DNA of 64,000 nucleotides from Brevipalpus yothersi. Its lineage: Eukaryota > Arthropoda > Arachnida > Trombidiformes > Tenuipalpidae. The stretch spans positions 1 to 64,000 of the forward strand of contig QZCP01000446.1 of the NCBI GenBank assembly GCA_003956705.1, read 5' to 3'. Positions 1 to 11,270 of the stretch are shown in pieces. Each line of letters starts with the position of its first letter. Position 1 is the first letter of the stretch. The position numbers were made by a program, and so were the translations under genes. The notes under the pieces were generated by a model. The model ran no database searches. It was not told the DNA's origin and saw only the letters and a list, made by a program, of their open reading frames with translations.

Positions 1-37
1 TATATATAATCATGTTGACGTGCTTCTTTCTCCATAG

Positions 38-285
38 TGATATCGTCCACAGAAGCTGGAGAATTCGTCAATTATTTCACCCAAAAGTACCATCCTCCTG
101 GGATCGGAAGTTCCATTGCTAAACTAACCAAAACTGATTCAATGGGATATGAATGGGCAAAGAATCCACAGGATGTAGCAATTTACCAGAGTATAGCCAC
201 TGCTTTTTTCGCTGGTCAGCTTGGTGATGATGGATACGCACAAAAAATACTCGAAAGATTGGTTAAAAAATATGGTCAGGACTAA
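38..285 (+). CDS. Last exon of an unidentified gene (5' part outside the window)
   Basis: An 82-codon open frame ends at TAA 283-285. A pyrimidine-rich stretch ending in CATAG (about 22-37) directly before it looks like a 3' splice site, so the first two bases of the exon (TG, 38-39) would complete a codon begun in an upstream exon outside the window. The peptide runs from ISSTEAGEFVNYF through DVAIYQSIATAFFAG to LVKKYGQD; it is mixed helical, without cysteines or a membrane segment. An AATAAA signal at 422-427, 137 bases after the stop, supports a genuine 3' terminal exon. I do not recognise the family. Confidence 0.55.
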
Positions 286-421
286 TCTAAGCTAATCTTA
301 TCATAGCTCTTGATTCAGATACCAATCATTCGAACTGAGCCTATTCTCAGTTCAATCTAGAGTTAACACCACTCACTTATTATTGCTGAGTCTGATAGGT
401 CACTTGCAATGAATTTGCTCT

Positions 422-427
422 AATAAA
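422..427 (+). terminator. Polyadenylation signal AATAAA
   Basis: AATAAA lies 137 bases after the stop codon of the first gene and before the pogo-like transposon begins. Confidence 0.5.
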
Positions 428-521
428 ATATCATTCTTGAATCTACTTGTGAGTTCTTGATCGTAAGTTACTTGTTTTTATCCAAGGTCCTCACATGATT
501 TCATCATGAACAATACTACTA

Positions 522-2062
522 CCGGTTTTATGCGCAAATAAGACCCCCAAAAAGTGGAGCAGATCAGTGAGAAAAAAAAGTCTTTTATTTTAGCCAGCGG
601 CACCGCAAATAAGACCCGGGTCTTAATCTAGTAAGCATTTTCTTCGTCGATTTCGGTGTCCGAGTCATAGTGAAAATCGATAATCCTGTCTGCATTCTGG
701 TGAAGCAATTTAAGTTCATGATTATATTCATCAATAGGAACGTGATCTGTTGATGAAATACCACAGACACGGAAACTTTTGGCAATAGTTTCAGGCTGAA
801 TTTTCTTGAGAGAATTCGAAATAAACTGAATGACTGTGGCATGTGATGGTGACTTCCGGTTCCCCTTACTAGTATATATAGCAGGTGAAGTAGACATCCA
901 ATTTTCGTACTCTTTTGTCATTGCAGCTTTAAAAACTGAATCAACCAGAACATCAAGAGGTTGATGATAGTGAGTAGTTTGTGGAGGGATGATTTTGAAC
1001 GAAACGTCAAGATTCTCTAGTTTTTCTTTGACTTTTTCAGTTTTATGAGAGGCAAAGACATCCATGAATAGTACTGATTTCGATTTTACATAAGGTTCCA
1101 ATACAGAATCGATCCAGTCAAGCATCAAAATTTCTGTCATGGTACCTTTCCATGCTACTCTCAAAATAATGTTCGATGGAACTGGAATTTTTGGAACCTT
1201 TTTTAAGCCCTTGAGAATTACCATGCATGGTAGCATCTGACCTGAAGATGTGATTGCTAGAACAGCCGTGATTCTTTTTTTCTGCTTCCCTGTGGTGTTG
1301 ATTGCGGTAGTTTTTTCACCTAACACGCTGATTGTACGTGAAGAGGGCATATCATAATATACAGGAGTTTCATCCATATTGAAGATAAGGTCTGGAGATA
1401 GTCCCTCACACAAAAGTTTAGCTTCTAATAAATGATTCGAACTTATTTCGAACTGTTCGAATGATGTTCTCTTATTTTCCTGTCCAATGTGTGTAGCTTT
1501 TCGAACAGTTAAATTATTTCGTCGAAGAACTTTTTGTAGCCAAGCACAACCAAATTTTCCATCTGTCACATTCGAATTCGATGCTAACTCACGGGCCATA
1601 TCAAGAGCACGACTATACGACACACGATTCTTTTTCTCTCTCTCGTCAAGAATCCATTCCACTAAATTTTCTTCGATATCTGGCCACTTAGGAGGTGAAC
1701 CATTTCCAATTCTTCTGTTCTTGCTCTTGAACACACCAGACAAGATTTTTGATGATTTTTCCCTCCAATCTCTAATCATTTTGCTGGTAACACTGTAGTC
1801 TCGAGCAGTTTGACGAACATTTCCACTATTTTCACTCAATTTACGTAGAACATCACGTTTGAAAGAAACTGAATATGATTTTCTGGTGGCCATCACTATA
1901 TTGCATTTTTGAAAATGATTTTCTTCTGCCAAAAAATCCTAATTCTCCTCTCATTGTGTGCTCTTGACTTCTTGGAAAATGTCTAATCCATGCCGAAAAG
2001 ACCATACGGGATTAAGACCCGGGTCCTATTCTCGGTAGGGTCTTATTTGCGCATAAAACCGG
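522..2062 (-). mobile_element. Complete pogo-like (Tc1/mariner superfamily) DNA transposon
   Basis: The element is 1541 bp. Perfect 25-bp terminal inverted repeats begin CCGGTTTTATGCGC at 522 and end as its complement at 2062, and both ends are flanked by the dinucleotide TA (520-521 and 2063-2064), the target duplication expected for Tc1/mariner and pogo elements. A second, subterminal palindromic motif TAAGACCCGGGTCTTA sits near 611-626, with a partial match near 2013-2026 (TAAGACCCGGGTCC). The single gene inside is open. Perfect TIRs plus an open gene suggest a recent, possibly autonomous copy. Confidence 0.93.
628..1932 (-). CDS. Pogo/Tigger-like DDE transposase
   Basis: The product is 434 residues from the first ATG, or 421 from the second ATG (base 1893), whose MATRKSYSVSFKRDVL start looks like the usual beginning of the helix-turn-helix. 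An N-terminal HTH occupies about residues 17-60, a CENP-B-like second DNA-binding region about 75-150, and a DDE_1 catalytic domain about 180-340. All three catalytic aspartates are visible: D187 in FNMDETP, D291 in LFMDVFASH and D327 in HQPLDV, with 35 residues between the last two. The length fits the family and there is no internal stop or frameshift. It would cut and paste the surrounding element at TA sites. Whether it is expressed cannot be read here. Confidence 0.92.
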   Translation of the reverse strand: MAEENHFQKCNIVMATRKSYSVSFKRDVLRKLSENSGNVRQTARDYSVTSKMIRDWREKSSKILSGVFKSKNRRIGNGSPPKWPDIEENLVEWILDEREKKNRVSYSRALDMARELASNSNVTDGKFGCAWLQKVLRRNNLTVRKATHIGQENKRTSFEQFEISSNHLLEAKLLCEGLSPDLIFNMDETPVYYDMPSSRTISVLGEKTTAINTTGKQKKRITAVLAITSSGQMLPCMVILKGLKKVPKIPVPSNIILRVAWKGTMTEILMLDWIDSVLEPYVKSKSVLFMDVFASHKTEKVKEKLENLDVSFKIIPPQTTHYHQPLDVLVDSVFKAAMTKEYENWMSTSPAIYTSKGNRKSPSHATVIQFISNSLKKIQPETIAKSFRVCGISSTDHVPIDEYNHELKLLHQNADRIIDFHYDSDTEIDEENAY

Positions 2063-2064
2063 TA

Positions 2065-4089
2065 ATCAGAATATCATGAGGAAATCCTCCTAAAATTAGA
2101 AGTCATCCTCCCTGAACTATCCTAGGAATGTCGATGATGGAACCCATACTTACTCGGTGTGTGCTGTTCTGATGGAGAAATCTTGTACATCAAATCGATT
2201 TCTTTTCCTAGTTGAGATTCACTCCAAAAAATATTGTGACAGACCTTGTTTGCATAATCATTAGCTCCATCATAATCTTTGTCATCTCTTCGAATTCATT
2301 TATAAGGAGGCAACGGTAGTTCAAACGACATATCATCTTACTTCTTCCTCAGTCAGAGATTGACTCCTGAGCATTTAGCCTCGACGAATTGAATCACTGG
2401 ATAAAAGCTGTGCACTGATAATCCTCCGGGTCAGCCATTCCTTATTGGGAAGAGGAGTGAAGATGAGATCAAGACTGCCGGCTAGGGACCATATCCAGAA
2501 TCGACTCATGTCGACTGAAACTTTCCCACGGCTTCTGGATCTGGAGTAGGAAAGCCTGTCAAACTCTTCGAGCTCAAGATAGTGGAGAATAGTTATGAAA
2601 ATCACAACGCTTTTGGAGAGAATGGGATTAGAGATTGGTCTCCTGAAACTTGATTTGACCATGTTGGAACTCTGTCCACCCTACTTATTCGGATGGTGAC
2701 ATCGGAACATAATTTCGTGCTTATCATACTCTGGCCAGATGAGAGAAGAGTCCAAATGAGACCAGGCATGACTTTCTTGACAGAGATGAAAAACTGTTAA
2801 AATATTGCTGGACCATACGGATATTGATAAATTCTCATTTGATCATGACGATCAATGTCATGAAAAGGAGAGTAGCCATTTCGGCTCTTGTCCGAAAAAG
2901 TTCTAGAATTGTCTCATCTTATTTTTTTCTTGATAAAGAATACAACGGTGAAGCTTCCAACTTGCTAGCTCTCTTCATTTTCGAAATATGAGAGCTTATC
3001 TCTCAATGCTCTATTTGACTCTCAGGGAATCTCAACTTCATCCGATTACCTTAAAACTTAGTTTCTCTGATAGCACATACTTTCTCATAATCTTTGAATA
3101 TAAAAAAAAGATTCAAGCACTTTTGAAGCTTCAATATAGAAAAACTTGAGATGACATATCTTTCAGAATTGGAAAGGCTGTATCTCAAAAACAAGGCAAT
3201 ACTCTATCATCAAACTTGCATGATTCATAGACATGATAGTAATGAGACTTCATACAATATTTTAGCTTTCTGAATGTAGAGGTTTTTGAGTTATAGGGAA
3301 AAGTCTCATCAATTGGCTGTAGTAATCAGAATATGTAGAATTGGTAGTTGATAATTTCTTTGTTACAGTTTAGATGAGTTTAGTTTAGTTTAGTTTGGAC
3401 CATCATCTTTAGCTAGTTACCTCTCTGGCTCCATTAGTCTGTTGTCATGTTAATTCAGCTCCACCAGGTGGTGATCGTGGTACCCTCACTTCGTATCCAT
3501 AATTCTGTGCAGCTCTTACTACATTCCGAGACCCTCTGTCAACTAACAGGACACTATTGCACTATCATTGAGTTAATGATTGATGATTTAGAACTGAAAA
3601 CTTCCCTGAGCTGTTATTCAAGTTATTCCCAATGCAGACTACGAGTTTGTTGATGTTGTTTATTCATCCTAACTGATGAGAACATCTTTGTATTTGGGGA
3701 GAGAGACTGAGAAAAACAAAACATACCAATCATCGATATTTGAAACTGAGCTTGTTTCGAACGTCCCGCATCGAATTTCCCACATCTTTTCTCGAGAGAT
3801 AGATCAATGAAGTAACCTCATAACACTAATTGTTCCCCTTTCCTATTATAACATTGTTTTTTGATGAGTGAAAACAATTGTGTTTTCTGAGGGGATTGAA
3901 TAATGCGGGAATGAGCTCAAACCCACTCTGACTACTGTAAGTGATTTATATTCAATGTTTGGTGGTACGTGCCATCGAACATGCGTATTACAGATAAGAT
4001 GATGATAGTGACTAACAGTGCCTTCCTCTTGAAAACACCTCGAATATGTCAAAATTTGCTGGAAAAGTCGAGTCAGATTGAAAGACATG
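2065..4089. other. Intergenic DNA without a recognisable gene
   Basis: Only short frames without family resemblance occur here. A short TTTAG run lies at about 3370-3400. I see no promoter, RNA gene or element end. Confidence 0.5.
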
Positions 4090-5235
4090 ACTAAAACGCT
4101 CTATGACCTGGAAAACTGAGGTGAATTACAGCTGATGCGCCTCTATTTTTCCAGAAGCTCTTCTGCCCTATCATACTAGTTTCCTGGTGGTCAAAGATTA
4201 TCTTGATTCTGTCTTCATGATAAAATTTTGATGCAATATTAGATGAACCTCCAATCTCCAACAAGTTTATTTTTCGATGAAATGAAGTCAATGATCAATC
4301 CAGTTCTCCATTCCCAATGCTATAGAAAATCATGATAACGAAGACCTTGGGAGAGATAAAGTTTCATTTTTGGATAACTAATCCGGGAAAATATGTAAGA
4401 ATAATCATTCCTCAAGGATAGGCACTGTTCACTTACTACACAATATGGATTAGTACAAATAACTCCCATGGAGAGTTCCACCGAATAGTGAGAAATACAT
4501 CAACGTGAACTAGTCAAAGTTCATTGATCAGAACTCTGCCAATTTTGGCCTGAACATAGCGAAACCATTTCCGCCTTAGGATCCCTTGGTTTTGTTGACC
4601 TCTTCTTCCTATTTCCGCCCCACCAACAGGTTTGACCCATGTCTAGTATAGATTTTCAATCCTGCATCAGACAATTAACCTTTCAAACGGAATCATCATG
4701 GGAATGAGAGGATTTTTTTGTCAATCTCTTTTTCCCGATGTTTTTCTGGTTCAGCATTCATATGAAAAATCTTATTCAGTTTGCAAATGGTGTTGCACAA
4801 ACCTCTTTACTGCTCCAAGTTCAACTCAGTAGGGGAACACCATGTCTCTCTCGCTTCATTAATCCAAGAAGGTTCATCTTCCAATTGTGAAAACACTCCC
4901 AGTGGTCGTGGTCTTCCAAGCTCTTGCCTGGGAGATAGATCAAAATTCATCTTCCTGTCAGTGAATCTCGCTTTCAAAGCTGTGAAATCAATGAAATGCT
5001 AATCAAAAGTGAAAGCGTTGAATTTCACTGACATATGAAGCTACTGAAACGAAAATTCAAGGTCATGGAGAGAATCATGGAGATATTTCTCCATGAGCTT
5101 TGGCTCATGAATATTTCAGCACAAGTATCATTGTAAGCTTGATTATTTTCTCTCCTTCAACACAGATCTCACCTCTCTGGGATTGATAATTTGCCCTGGC
5201 TCATCACTATCCCACATTAGAGGTCGAATTTCTAT
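4090..5235 (+). pseudogene. Block X, copy 1: relic of a multi-exon gene-like unit
   Basis: This stretch matches 15160-16160 (+), 11700-10900 (read on the minus strand) and 46600-47530 (+). Its first 200 bases also match 57850-58060. The clearest coding-like part is 4781-5002, with a cysteine-containing segment ENTPSGRGL followed by DRSKFIFLSVNLAFKAV, conserved in the same frame in all four copies. Earlier parts (about 4440-4640, GEFHR then NFGLN) are interrupted by stops. I infer an ancestral gene of several exons, now broken in this copy. I do not recognise its family. Confidence 0.45.
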
Positions 5236-5339
5236 CCAGCCGTTGGAAAATCATAGCCACTGACAATTGTGAGAGATTAGATTTTGCGACAAAATCATGA
5301 TGATCTAGTTGATTAACTGATTACATGAGAGGAACATAG

Positions 5340-6240
5340 CTTCCCTCCTGTTCTTGCAGCCTAACTCAGTTTTGTTATTGTAAGAGTAAGAAATTGAATC
5401 ATGAATCTTTTCAACGAGCTCATCATGTGTCAGAGGCTCTGGAACTCAATGATTCATCTCGTCCCCAGGACCCAGAGTAATTCATCAGTCAGCTGGGAGC
5501 ACCCATAAATGAATTTCATGTAAAAAAACTCTCTCTCTCATGATCTTGGTGTGTTTTTAAAGGTAAATTTTAGCTCGGCACGCAAGAGTCAGAGAGAAAG
5601 AGAAGTAGAGAAATGGAAAGATTTGGGTGCGCTGTGGAGAGAGACCAACAAAAATAAATTTACAGTTCTGATATCGAAGCGAAAGCGATAGAAGATTTGT
5701 TATTTCGTTCAGCTAATCCTGATTCCAATTCACTTTAACAGGCAAATTTAATAATTTCATAATGAGCAAGTTTTGTTCGTCTCATCTCACGAATTTTTAA
5801 CAGCAAAAAATTGTTAAAAGAGGGAGAGGTGCATCTCGTTATGGCAGATTTGTAAGGTATCGAAAATGTTGACCGAGAATGAACCTCCTCCTTCTTGGCC
5901 ATTAGAATGGTTCAATATAGCTATTTTCTAGCAAGCGAGAAGGAAGGACAATTTGAGACTCATTGAAATTATCCTGCTATTTATATAACTTAGGTTTAAT
6001 GATTGAACATCATCAACATGCATCAATCTTTTCTTCTCTAGATCCTTCATCAACTCCTGATTCCCAATAATAAAATCAATGGATTATTTCATGGTTTGAA
6101 GAAATATCAGTAAGAATCGAATTCTATGAAATTTTATTAGTTTGAACATCTCAGCCATGATAACGAAAATGGAAGACTACAGAGATACAAACAGTTAGAC
6201 AAAAATAAGTCTGTTACTCTAGAAGTCAACCATGAGAACC
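5340..6240. repeat. Block F of the segmental repeat, copy 1
   Basis: The segment beginning GTCAGAGGCTCTGG near 5430 and running to 6240 matches 38310-39120 along most of its length. Shorter matches lie at 17230-17458 and 47740-47850. It holds a purine-rich GAGAGA tract but no convincing gene. In the 38-kb copy it directly precedes a family A gene on the opposite strand. Confidence 0.7.
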
Positions 6241-6312
6241 AGATAGGTGGTGCTAACTTTTTCGCTGGCAGTTCACTTTAGAACGTTGATCAGTAGGGCC
6301 TTGACGAGATCT
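6240..6312 (-). pseudogene. 3' remnant of a family A secreted-protein gene
   Basis: About 70 bases correspond to the region around the stop codon of the family A genes at 39163 and 59446: the shared core reads GGCAGTT, then GCCTTGA.GAGATC. The match ends abruptly where the copia-like relic begins at about 6312. So a family A gene once stood here in its usual position after block F, and all but its end was lost. Confidence 0.55.
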
Positions 6313-7281
6313 GAGCTGGAAGATATGTTTGCCCCAAAAACAAGCTCAACAGAGGTCCAGTTGTATTGGGATCTCCAGGCCTTGAGGTGTGAAGAGAATG
6401 CTCCATTGGAATACATGAACAAGGTCAAAATTATATACATGGAAATCGAGGCTGTTGACCCGAATTTTGATGAAAAGTATTTCCTGACGATAATTCTATT
6501 CAATCTTCCAAGAAGACTCGATTCAGTTGCCCAGATTTTTCATTCTGATATTGATAATCTAACTTTTGAAAAGATGTATTCGAGGATTCAGTCGGAAGAA
6601 CAGCGGATTAGAAGAAGAATAATTCGAATAATTCTCAGTCAGGTATAGCTTACGGTATGAATCGCTAGGAATCACCCAAACGATCGAGGTAGAGGTGAAT
6701 TTCAAGCTGGAGGTTATAGGTCAGGTTCAAGTCAACATGATTCAGATCAGAAAAAGTTTTCTGGAGCGAGGAAATGTTACTTCTGCAAGAAAGCAGGGCA
6801 TTTCATAAAAGATTGTGAGCTTAGAGCTAGAGAATTTTCTCAAAGTACTAGAGAGGTGAACCGAGATGAGTCCCTGGAGGAAATGAAGGACAAATTCAAC
6901 GGTATTGCCTTCTCAATGAAAGATGAAACTATTCCTCAGAGTGATTTGATCGGTAGGAGCAAAGGTAAATCTGATACCTGGATTATTGACTCCGGTGTCT
7001 CATATCATTGTTGTAATGACAGGACGGTCTTCAAAAATTATAAAGTAATCCAGCCAAAATATCTGTCCATGGCTGAAGGAACATTGATAAAAGCTATTGA
7101 CATCGGTGATATTACTCCAACAACTAATTTACCAAGAGGTACAGGAAAACCAAAACTTATGAATATTCTCACATGCCAGATGTTGTGGATAACATTATTT
7201 CGGAAGGTATTCTCGACAGAAAAGGTGCCCTCTCAGTTGGAAATAAAGGGACGAAAGAATTCACGTTCAATGGAGAAGTGA
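6310..7281 (+). pseudogene. Copia gag and protease remnant, frameshifted
   Basis: The first frame, to 6648, shows the UBN2-type gag pattern LRCEENAPLEYMNKVK. It stops at TAG 6646-6648, and the zinc knuckle and protease continue in another frame up to 7281. The aspartic protease motif reads DSG followed by VSYHC, with the active-site Asp retained. Lack of a 5' LTR and start region means it cannot be an active gene. Confidence 0.7.
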
Positions 7282-7562
7282 TTCTTGTTAGAGATCTCCT
7301 TCAAAATAATGTTTATCATGCTAGATGCTATTCTAGCAGTACATTTATGGTCCTCCCTCTACAAGATAGAGAATTGTCCAGGAAAGAGGTGAGACTATCT
7401 CATGAAATCTTTGCTCGCGATGGAGACAAAGGGATCAGAATGATCAGATCAAAGAGTCTTGAGTGTGAAGTTGGTGGAGGTCCGCACGATCAAAGAATAA
7501 AAATGCTAGAAAATCAATTGTCTCAGATGGCAGAAAGTTTCCGCAAGTAAAGAGAGGATGTT

Positions 7563-7934
7563 GTGTCTCAATTTCGAAAACTTGAGCAAAAGTTGAGAAT
7601 CAAAGAAGAAGAGAGTTCCCAGTTGAGAGATAAACTCAAAAATCTAGAGGAGAAACTCAAATCCAATTTCAAGAAGACACAGAATGAAGTTTCAGTATTA
7701 GTCTCGAGAGCTCCGATGGAAAAGGATCTGATTATTCAATCTGAAAAACTCGGGGAACAAATATTGCCAATAAATCCAGAATCAAGTGATGCTGATTCAT
7801 CCAGGAATGATCTAGATAGGAGGAGTATCAGCATTTTTGAACTAAATGGACCAACAAAGATTTCTGAAGATAATCGATGTTCTGTGAAGTTTCGACGCAA
7901 CGGAAGCTCTGCTGTAAAAAGCAAGCATTCCTGA
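7563..7934 (+). pseudogene. Coiled-coil frame in the copia relic
   Basis: About 123 codons dominated by heptad-like Leu/Glu/Lys content (RKLEQKLRIKEEESSQLR). It follows the protease remnant on the same strand and ends just before the 3' LTR. It is probably a remnant of the element rather than a host gene; I do not recognise the domain. Confidence 0.3.
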
Positions 7935-8117
7935 TTGAAACGAAGATTTGTTCTTGGAAAGGTGAAGATGAGAGCGACGATCTCAGAGTATTTCCTAACT
8001 TCTGGAATGATTGTCGAAACTCTCAGTCGAATTTCACCTAGGAATGTATTCAAGAGAAAGGAAGTTAGAAAGGTTAAAAGAGAATAAATATTCACTAGGT
8101 TTGTGCCTGAGGAGGAG

Positions 8118-8390
8118 TGTTGGATATTGTTAGGATTTCAGTCACAAACCAAGGAATATTTGGCAATAATATATCGTATGATAAGTTTTCGTAGTTACAG
8201 GAGGCTAGAATAATGGCCTAATATTTTCTTCGTGATTAACTCTACATTCTTAGATAATTCCTATTGTAGCTTTCAATTAGTTAACTTCACTTAATAAAAC
8301 TTTTATATCAGCTTAAACTATTGAGTATAGTCACCGGGTGGTGACGGTTCCTGTGTAGAAGTGGATATTGTTTTGCCCGGTAATAGGCCG
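8118..8390 (+). repeat. Putative copia 3' LTR
   Basis: The sequence starts TGTTGG immediately after a purine tract. The other end is approximate, because block B of the segmental repeat begins near 8395. No second LTR is left for comparison. Confidence 0.5.
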
Positions 8391-8395
8391 AGATA

Positions 8396-8734
8396 CTGCG
8401 ATTAAGTGAATTTTCCAATAGTCTGCATTTGGTTGCCTCAGCTCTTGCTGTTTTCACTGGTTCTTCCATATGGAAATTATTCCATAACACATCAGTTCGG
8501 TGTGAGATGCGGAGATACACATCACGGATGTACATTCAAGATCTCATTCAAAAAAGAGGAAGAGAAATCACATTCCTCAGCATGATGACTGATGGCAGAG
8601 AGAATCATTCATCGTCCTATGCCGGAGAGAAACAGCTCACATCCATTTGTTCATCGAGTATTGGACAATGGATTTGCTGGGGGATATTCTTTCTTTCTTA
8701 TTTTGAATATGACTCTAAGAGTGAATTCGAGTGA
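8396..8734 (+). CDS. Block B, copy 1: possible small protein with C-terminal hydrophobic segment
   Basis: An open frame of about 110 codons ends at TGA 8732-8734. Recognisable parts in order are LHLVASALAVF (hydrophobic), RRYTSRMYI, TDGRENHSS, and a C-terminal hydrophobic stretch with GQWICW followed by FEYDSKSEFE. The same frame and stop position recur at 17570-17929, and more diverged at 40467-40745. A splice-acceptor-like TTGCCTCAG lies inside the first hydrophobic part, so the true exon may begin near 8440. No start codon or first exon was found. It could be a gene-family exon or a decaying repeat with a preserved frame. Confidence 0.35.
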   Translation: MRLSEFSNSLHLVASALAVFTGSSIWKLFHNTSVRCEMRRYTSRMYIQDLIQKRGREITFLSMMTDGRENHSSSYAGEKQLTSICSSSIGQWICWGIFFLSYFEYDSKSEFE

Positions 8735-8754
8735 ATATGAAGAATAGAGTCAAC

Positions 8755-9245
8755 TTCATTTTAAAGTGTGCAACAAATTGTCAATAACAAGCTATTGAAA
8801 AATTGATTTTTCCTCGGTTCACTCTGTAGTTGAGCATGATGATGCTCATAAATATCAAGAATTAGTTGGCGTAGTCATTATCTGAAGTAAAATTTTGCCT
8901 CCTGTGTCAACTATCAACATTTTTTTCTCTGATAGGATTTAACCTTCATTCAGAGACAAAATAGTCTCACAAATTCCGAGGGGAAGATATATACATTCAC
9001 CATCTTGATGGATACTCTAATGTGTCATATCGATTGAGTATATCAAAAAGTTTAAGAATTCATCCTCCCTACAAAATTGAGCCTGATGGAGAGCTGGCGG
9101 TTTTATATAAGAATGAGACCCCCAAGAATCTAGTGAGAAAAAGGATCATTCAATGATGAGACAAGCCTTTTTTTGCAATGAAATTGTAGAGTTATCACAA
9201 CCATAGCTTTCATCTCAGATAAGAATGGTAAATCCTGGTTCACCG
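8755..9245. repeat. Block J of the segmental repeat, copy 1
   Basis: Starts with GTGCAACAAATTGT near 8767 and ends with GAATGGTAAATCCTGG near 9240. It matches 19060-19910 (split there by an insertion) and, inverted and diverged, 56870-57110. No coding frame is kept. Confidence 0.6.
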
Positions 9246-9699
9246 CTTGGGATGCTCTCAACCTCAAAATTATCCAAAAATGAGACATGACTCTATTTCG
9301 GGGCAGATCTCACTTCCGAACGAAACCAGTGGTATCAGGCAGAAGAACCATGGATGGAATTGTTGTTGTTAGAGCATATTAGTGAGCGAGTTGGTGCAGT
9401 ATACTGCATCAGGTCCATGCTATCCAAGCATGGAAGTAATATTTGATTTATCATTGCGAAAAATAGAATTTAGCTCAAGGTGAGAAAGTGGCAGGAAACT
9501 ATCCTGATGGTTCATAATTTTCATAACCAAATCTCATAGTACATTTCAAGCATCAAAGCTTTTCAGGGCCAGTTGTTCATGCATGCTGCTTTCAGCCATC
9601 GTGTGATATGTCTTACCTCATCATTTGCACCATCGTTCGCTGAGAAGAATTCTTGCTGACCAAGAATGTAAATTAGCTACTTTAAGCTCAGGTGCTTAC

Positions 9700-10405
9700 A
9701 ATTTCAGGTATTGAACAATAAATGGCTCACATACTTTCGAGTTGCTACTGTTGAATTGCTGCTTCGAATATGAGCTAGCTACCTTTGTTATTTCATATTA
9801 GGCGGACATCTCAACATTCTTGTTATGTGATGCTAGAGAAATATGAACATCTCCAGGCATCTCAGCTACATGACCTGTAATCTTCCTTAGCTTCAGACGC
9901 CAGCTTCACTCCTATCTCCCAAAATCTGAAGACACTGTCCTTATTGGCCATACATTGTCCAATTTTCCTTTTGAAGATAAAATGAAGCTAACCATCCTGC
10001 AAGTGATATATATTTTTTGAAGCTGTAGCGTTAATCAAACGTTCATCTTGATAGTGAATGCTGGAGTTCACTAAGAGATGAAGTCATAGGAAGCTACAGA
10101 AAGAATAAAGAGCTGTTTCGAGATAGGGAGAGGAAAATATACATGAATTTGTTCAACTCTCATCAGTGTGGGAATATATACCGAAGCTGAGGGATCTCTA
10201 GATTCTCTCCATGCCTGCTCCTTGTTTTTATGGGTCTCTCGTTTGAAAGCACAGAAAGTGAAACCAAGTAGAAAGGAGATTACTAAATTATCTGTAAAAA
10301 AACAATTATTGTCTCCACGTCCTTTGAGAAACATTCCTTGGCAAGCAGAACCATTGACTTCCAGAGCCTTTGACCCATGATGAGCTAGTTGCATACATTC
10401 ATAGT
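9700..10405. repeat. Block G of the segmental repeat, copy 1
   Basis: Matches 41350-41950 on the same strand and 53910-54310 inverted. The 54-kb copy keeps a 92-codon frame that is broken here by stops. The stretch 9245-9700 before it shows nothing recognisable. Confidence 0.55.
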
Positions 10406-10607
10406 ACAATTTCTCACAATCAAGAAAATTAGTGAGGCTGCAAGGAAAGGAAAGAAGCCATGTTCTTCTGATTCAATTAGTTAATTAACGAGATTATCAT
10501 GATCATCTGCCAAAATCTAATCTCTCAGTGGCTATAATTGTTTGATGGCTGGATGAACATTTGACCTTGAATCGGCAACAGTGAAGAGCAAAAGCAAATT
10601 ATCACTC

Positions 10608-11055
10608 ACAGGCAAGTGAGATCTGTGTTAGAGGAGAAAAAATCAAGCTTGCAATGATTCTTGTATTACAATATCCTTGAGTTGAAGCTCATGGAGATAT
10701 CTCTGCATCATTCTCGCCGAAACCTTGAATTTTCGTTTCAGTAGCTTCATATACAAGTGAAGTTTGAGTTTGTTTTGATGGTAGAACAATATTATTGTTG
10801 CTGTGTTTTCATTTTCTCTATTTACATTCCATCTACTGAATTTTCTATCAAATCCTTTTCTGCATTTCTATTTCCTTCGTTTTATTTTCTGTGTTATGGA
10901 CCATAGCCGGCAAGTGAGGTCTATGTTTGAGGAGAGAAAATAATCAAACTTGCAATGACACTCGTGCTACAATATCCACGAACTGAAGCTCATGGAGATA
11001 TCTCTCCATCATTCTCGCCAAGACCTTGAATTTCGTTTCAGTAGCTTCATATCTC
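10608..11055. repeat. Internal duplication in block X copy 2
   Basis: A segment of about 150 bp (GGCAAGTGAG ... CAGTAGCTTCATAT) occurs twice in direct orientation, at about 10610-10755 and 10908-11053. They are separated by about 150 bp that is shared with block X copy 3 but absent from copies 1 and 4. Confidence 0.65.
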
Positions 11056-11270
11056 AGCAAACTTCAACATTATCATTTTTGATGAGAATTTCAGTGATGT
11101 CACAGCTCTGAAAGCAAGATTCACTGGCAGGACGATGAATTTTGATTTATCCTCCAGAGGAGATCCTGTTAGACCACGACCACTGGGAGTGTTTTCACAT
11201 ATGAAAGATGAATCTTCTCGGATCACTGAAGTAAGAGAGACGTGAAGTTTCTTTGCTGAGTTGAACTTAT
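10754..11270. repeat. Inverted near-identical repeat, arm 1 (partner 15815-16300)
   Basis: Reading the minus strand of this interval reproduces 15815-16300 with no difference I could find over most of its length, whereas other block X copies are clearly diverged. This points to a recent inverted duplication or gene conversion. Confidence 0.75.

Larger units (their letters stand above)
6310..8395 (+). mobile_element. 5'-truncated, decayed Ty1/copia retrotransposon
   Basis: The left end lacks an LTR and begins inside gag. In order there are: a gag UBN2-like segment (6310-6640); a CCHC zinc knuckle in a second frame (KCYFCKKAGHFIKDC, about 6774-6818); a protease start with DSGVSYHC (about 6988-7012); further gag-pol-like and coiled-coil frames to 7934; then a purine tract GAGGAGGAG directly followed by TGTTGGATATTG at 8118, a typical copia polypurine tract and 3' LTR start. 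Integrase, reverse transcriptase and RNase H are not visible. Frameshifts separate the parts. The relic sits exactly where a family A gene would be expected. Confidence 0.75.

Noticed and set aside
585..842. Minus-strand frame of 85 codons
   Set aside because: It overlaps the pogo-like transposase in another frame and has no domain.
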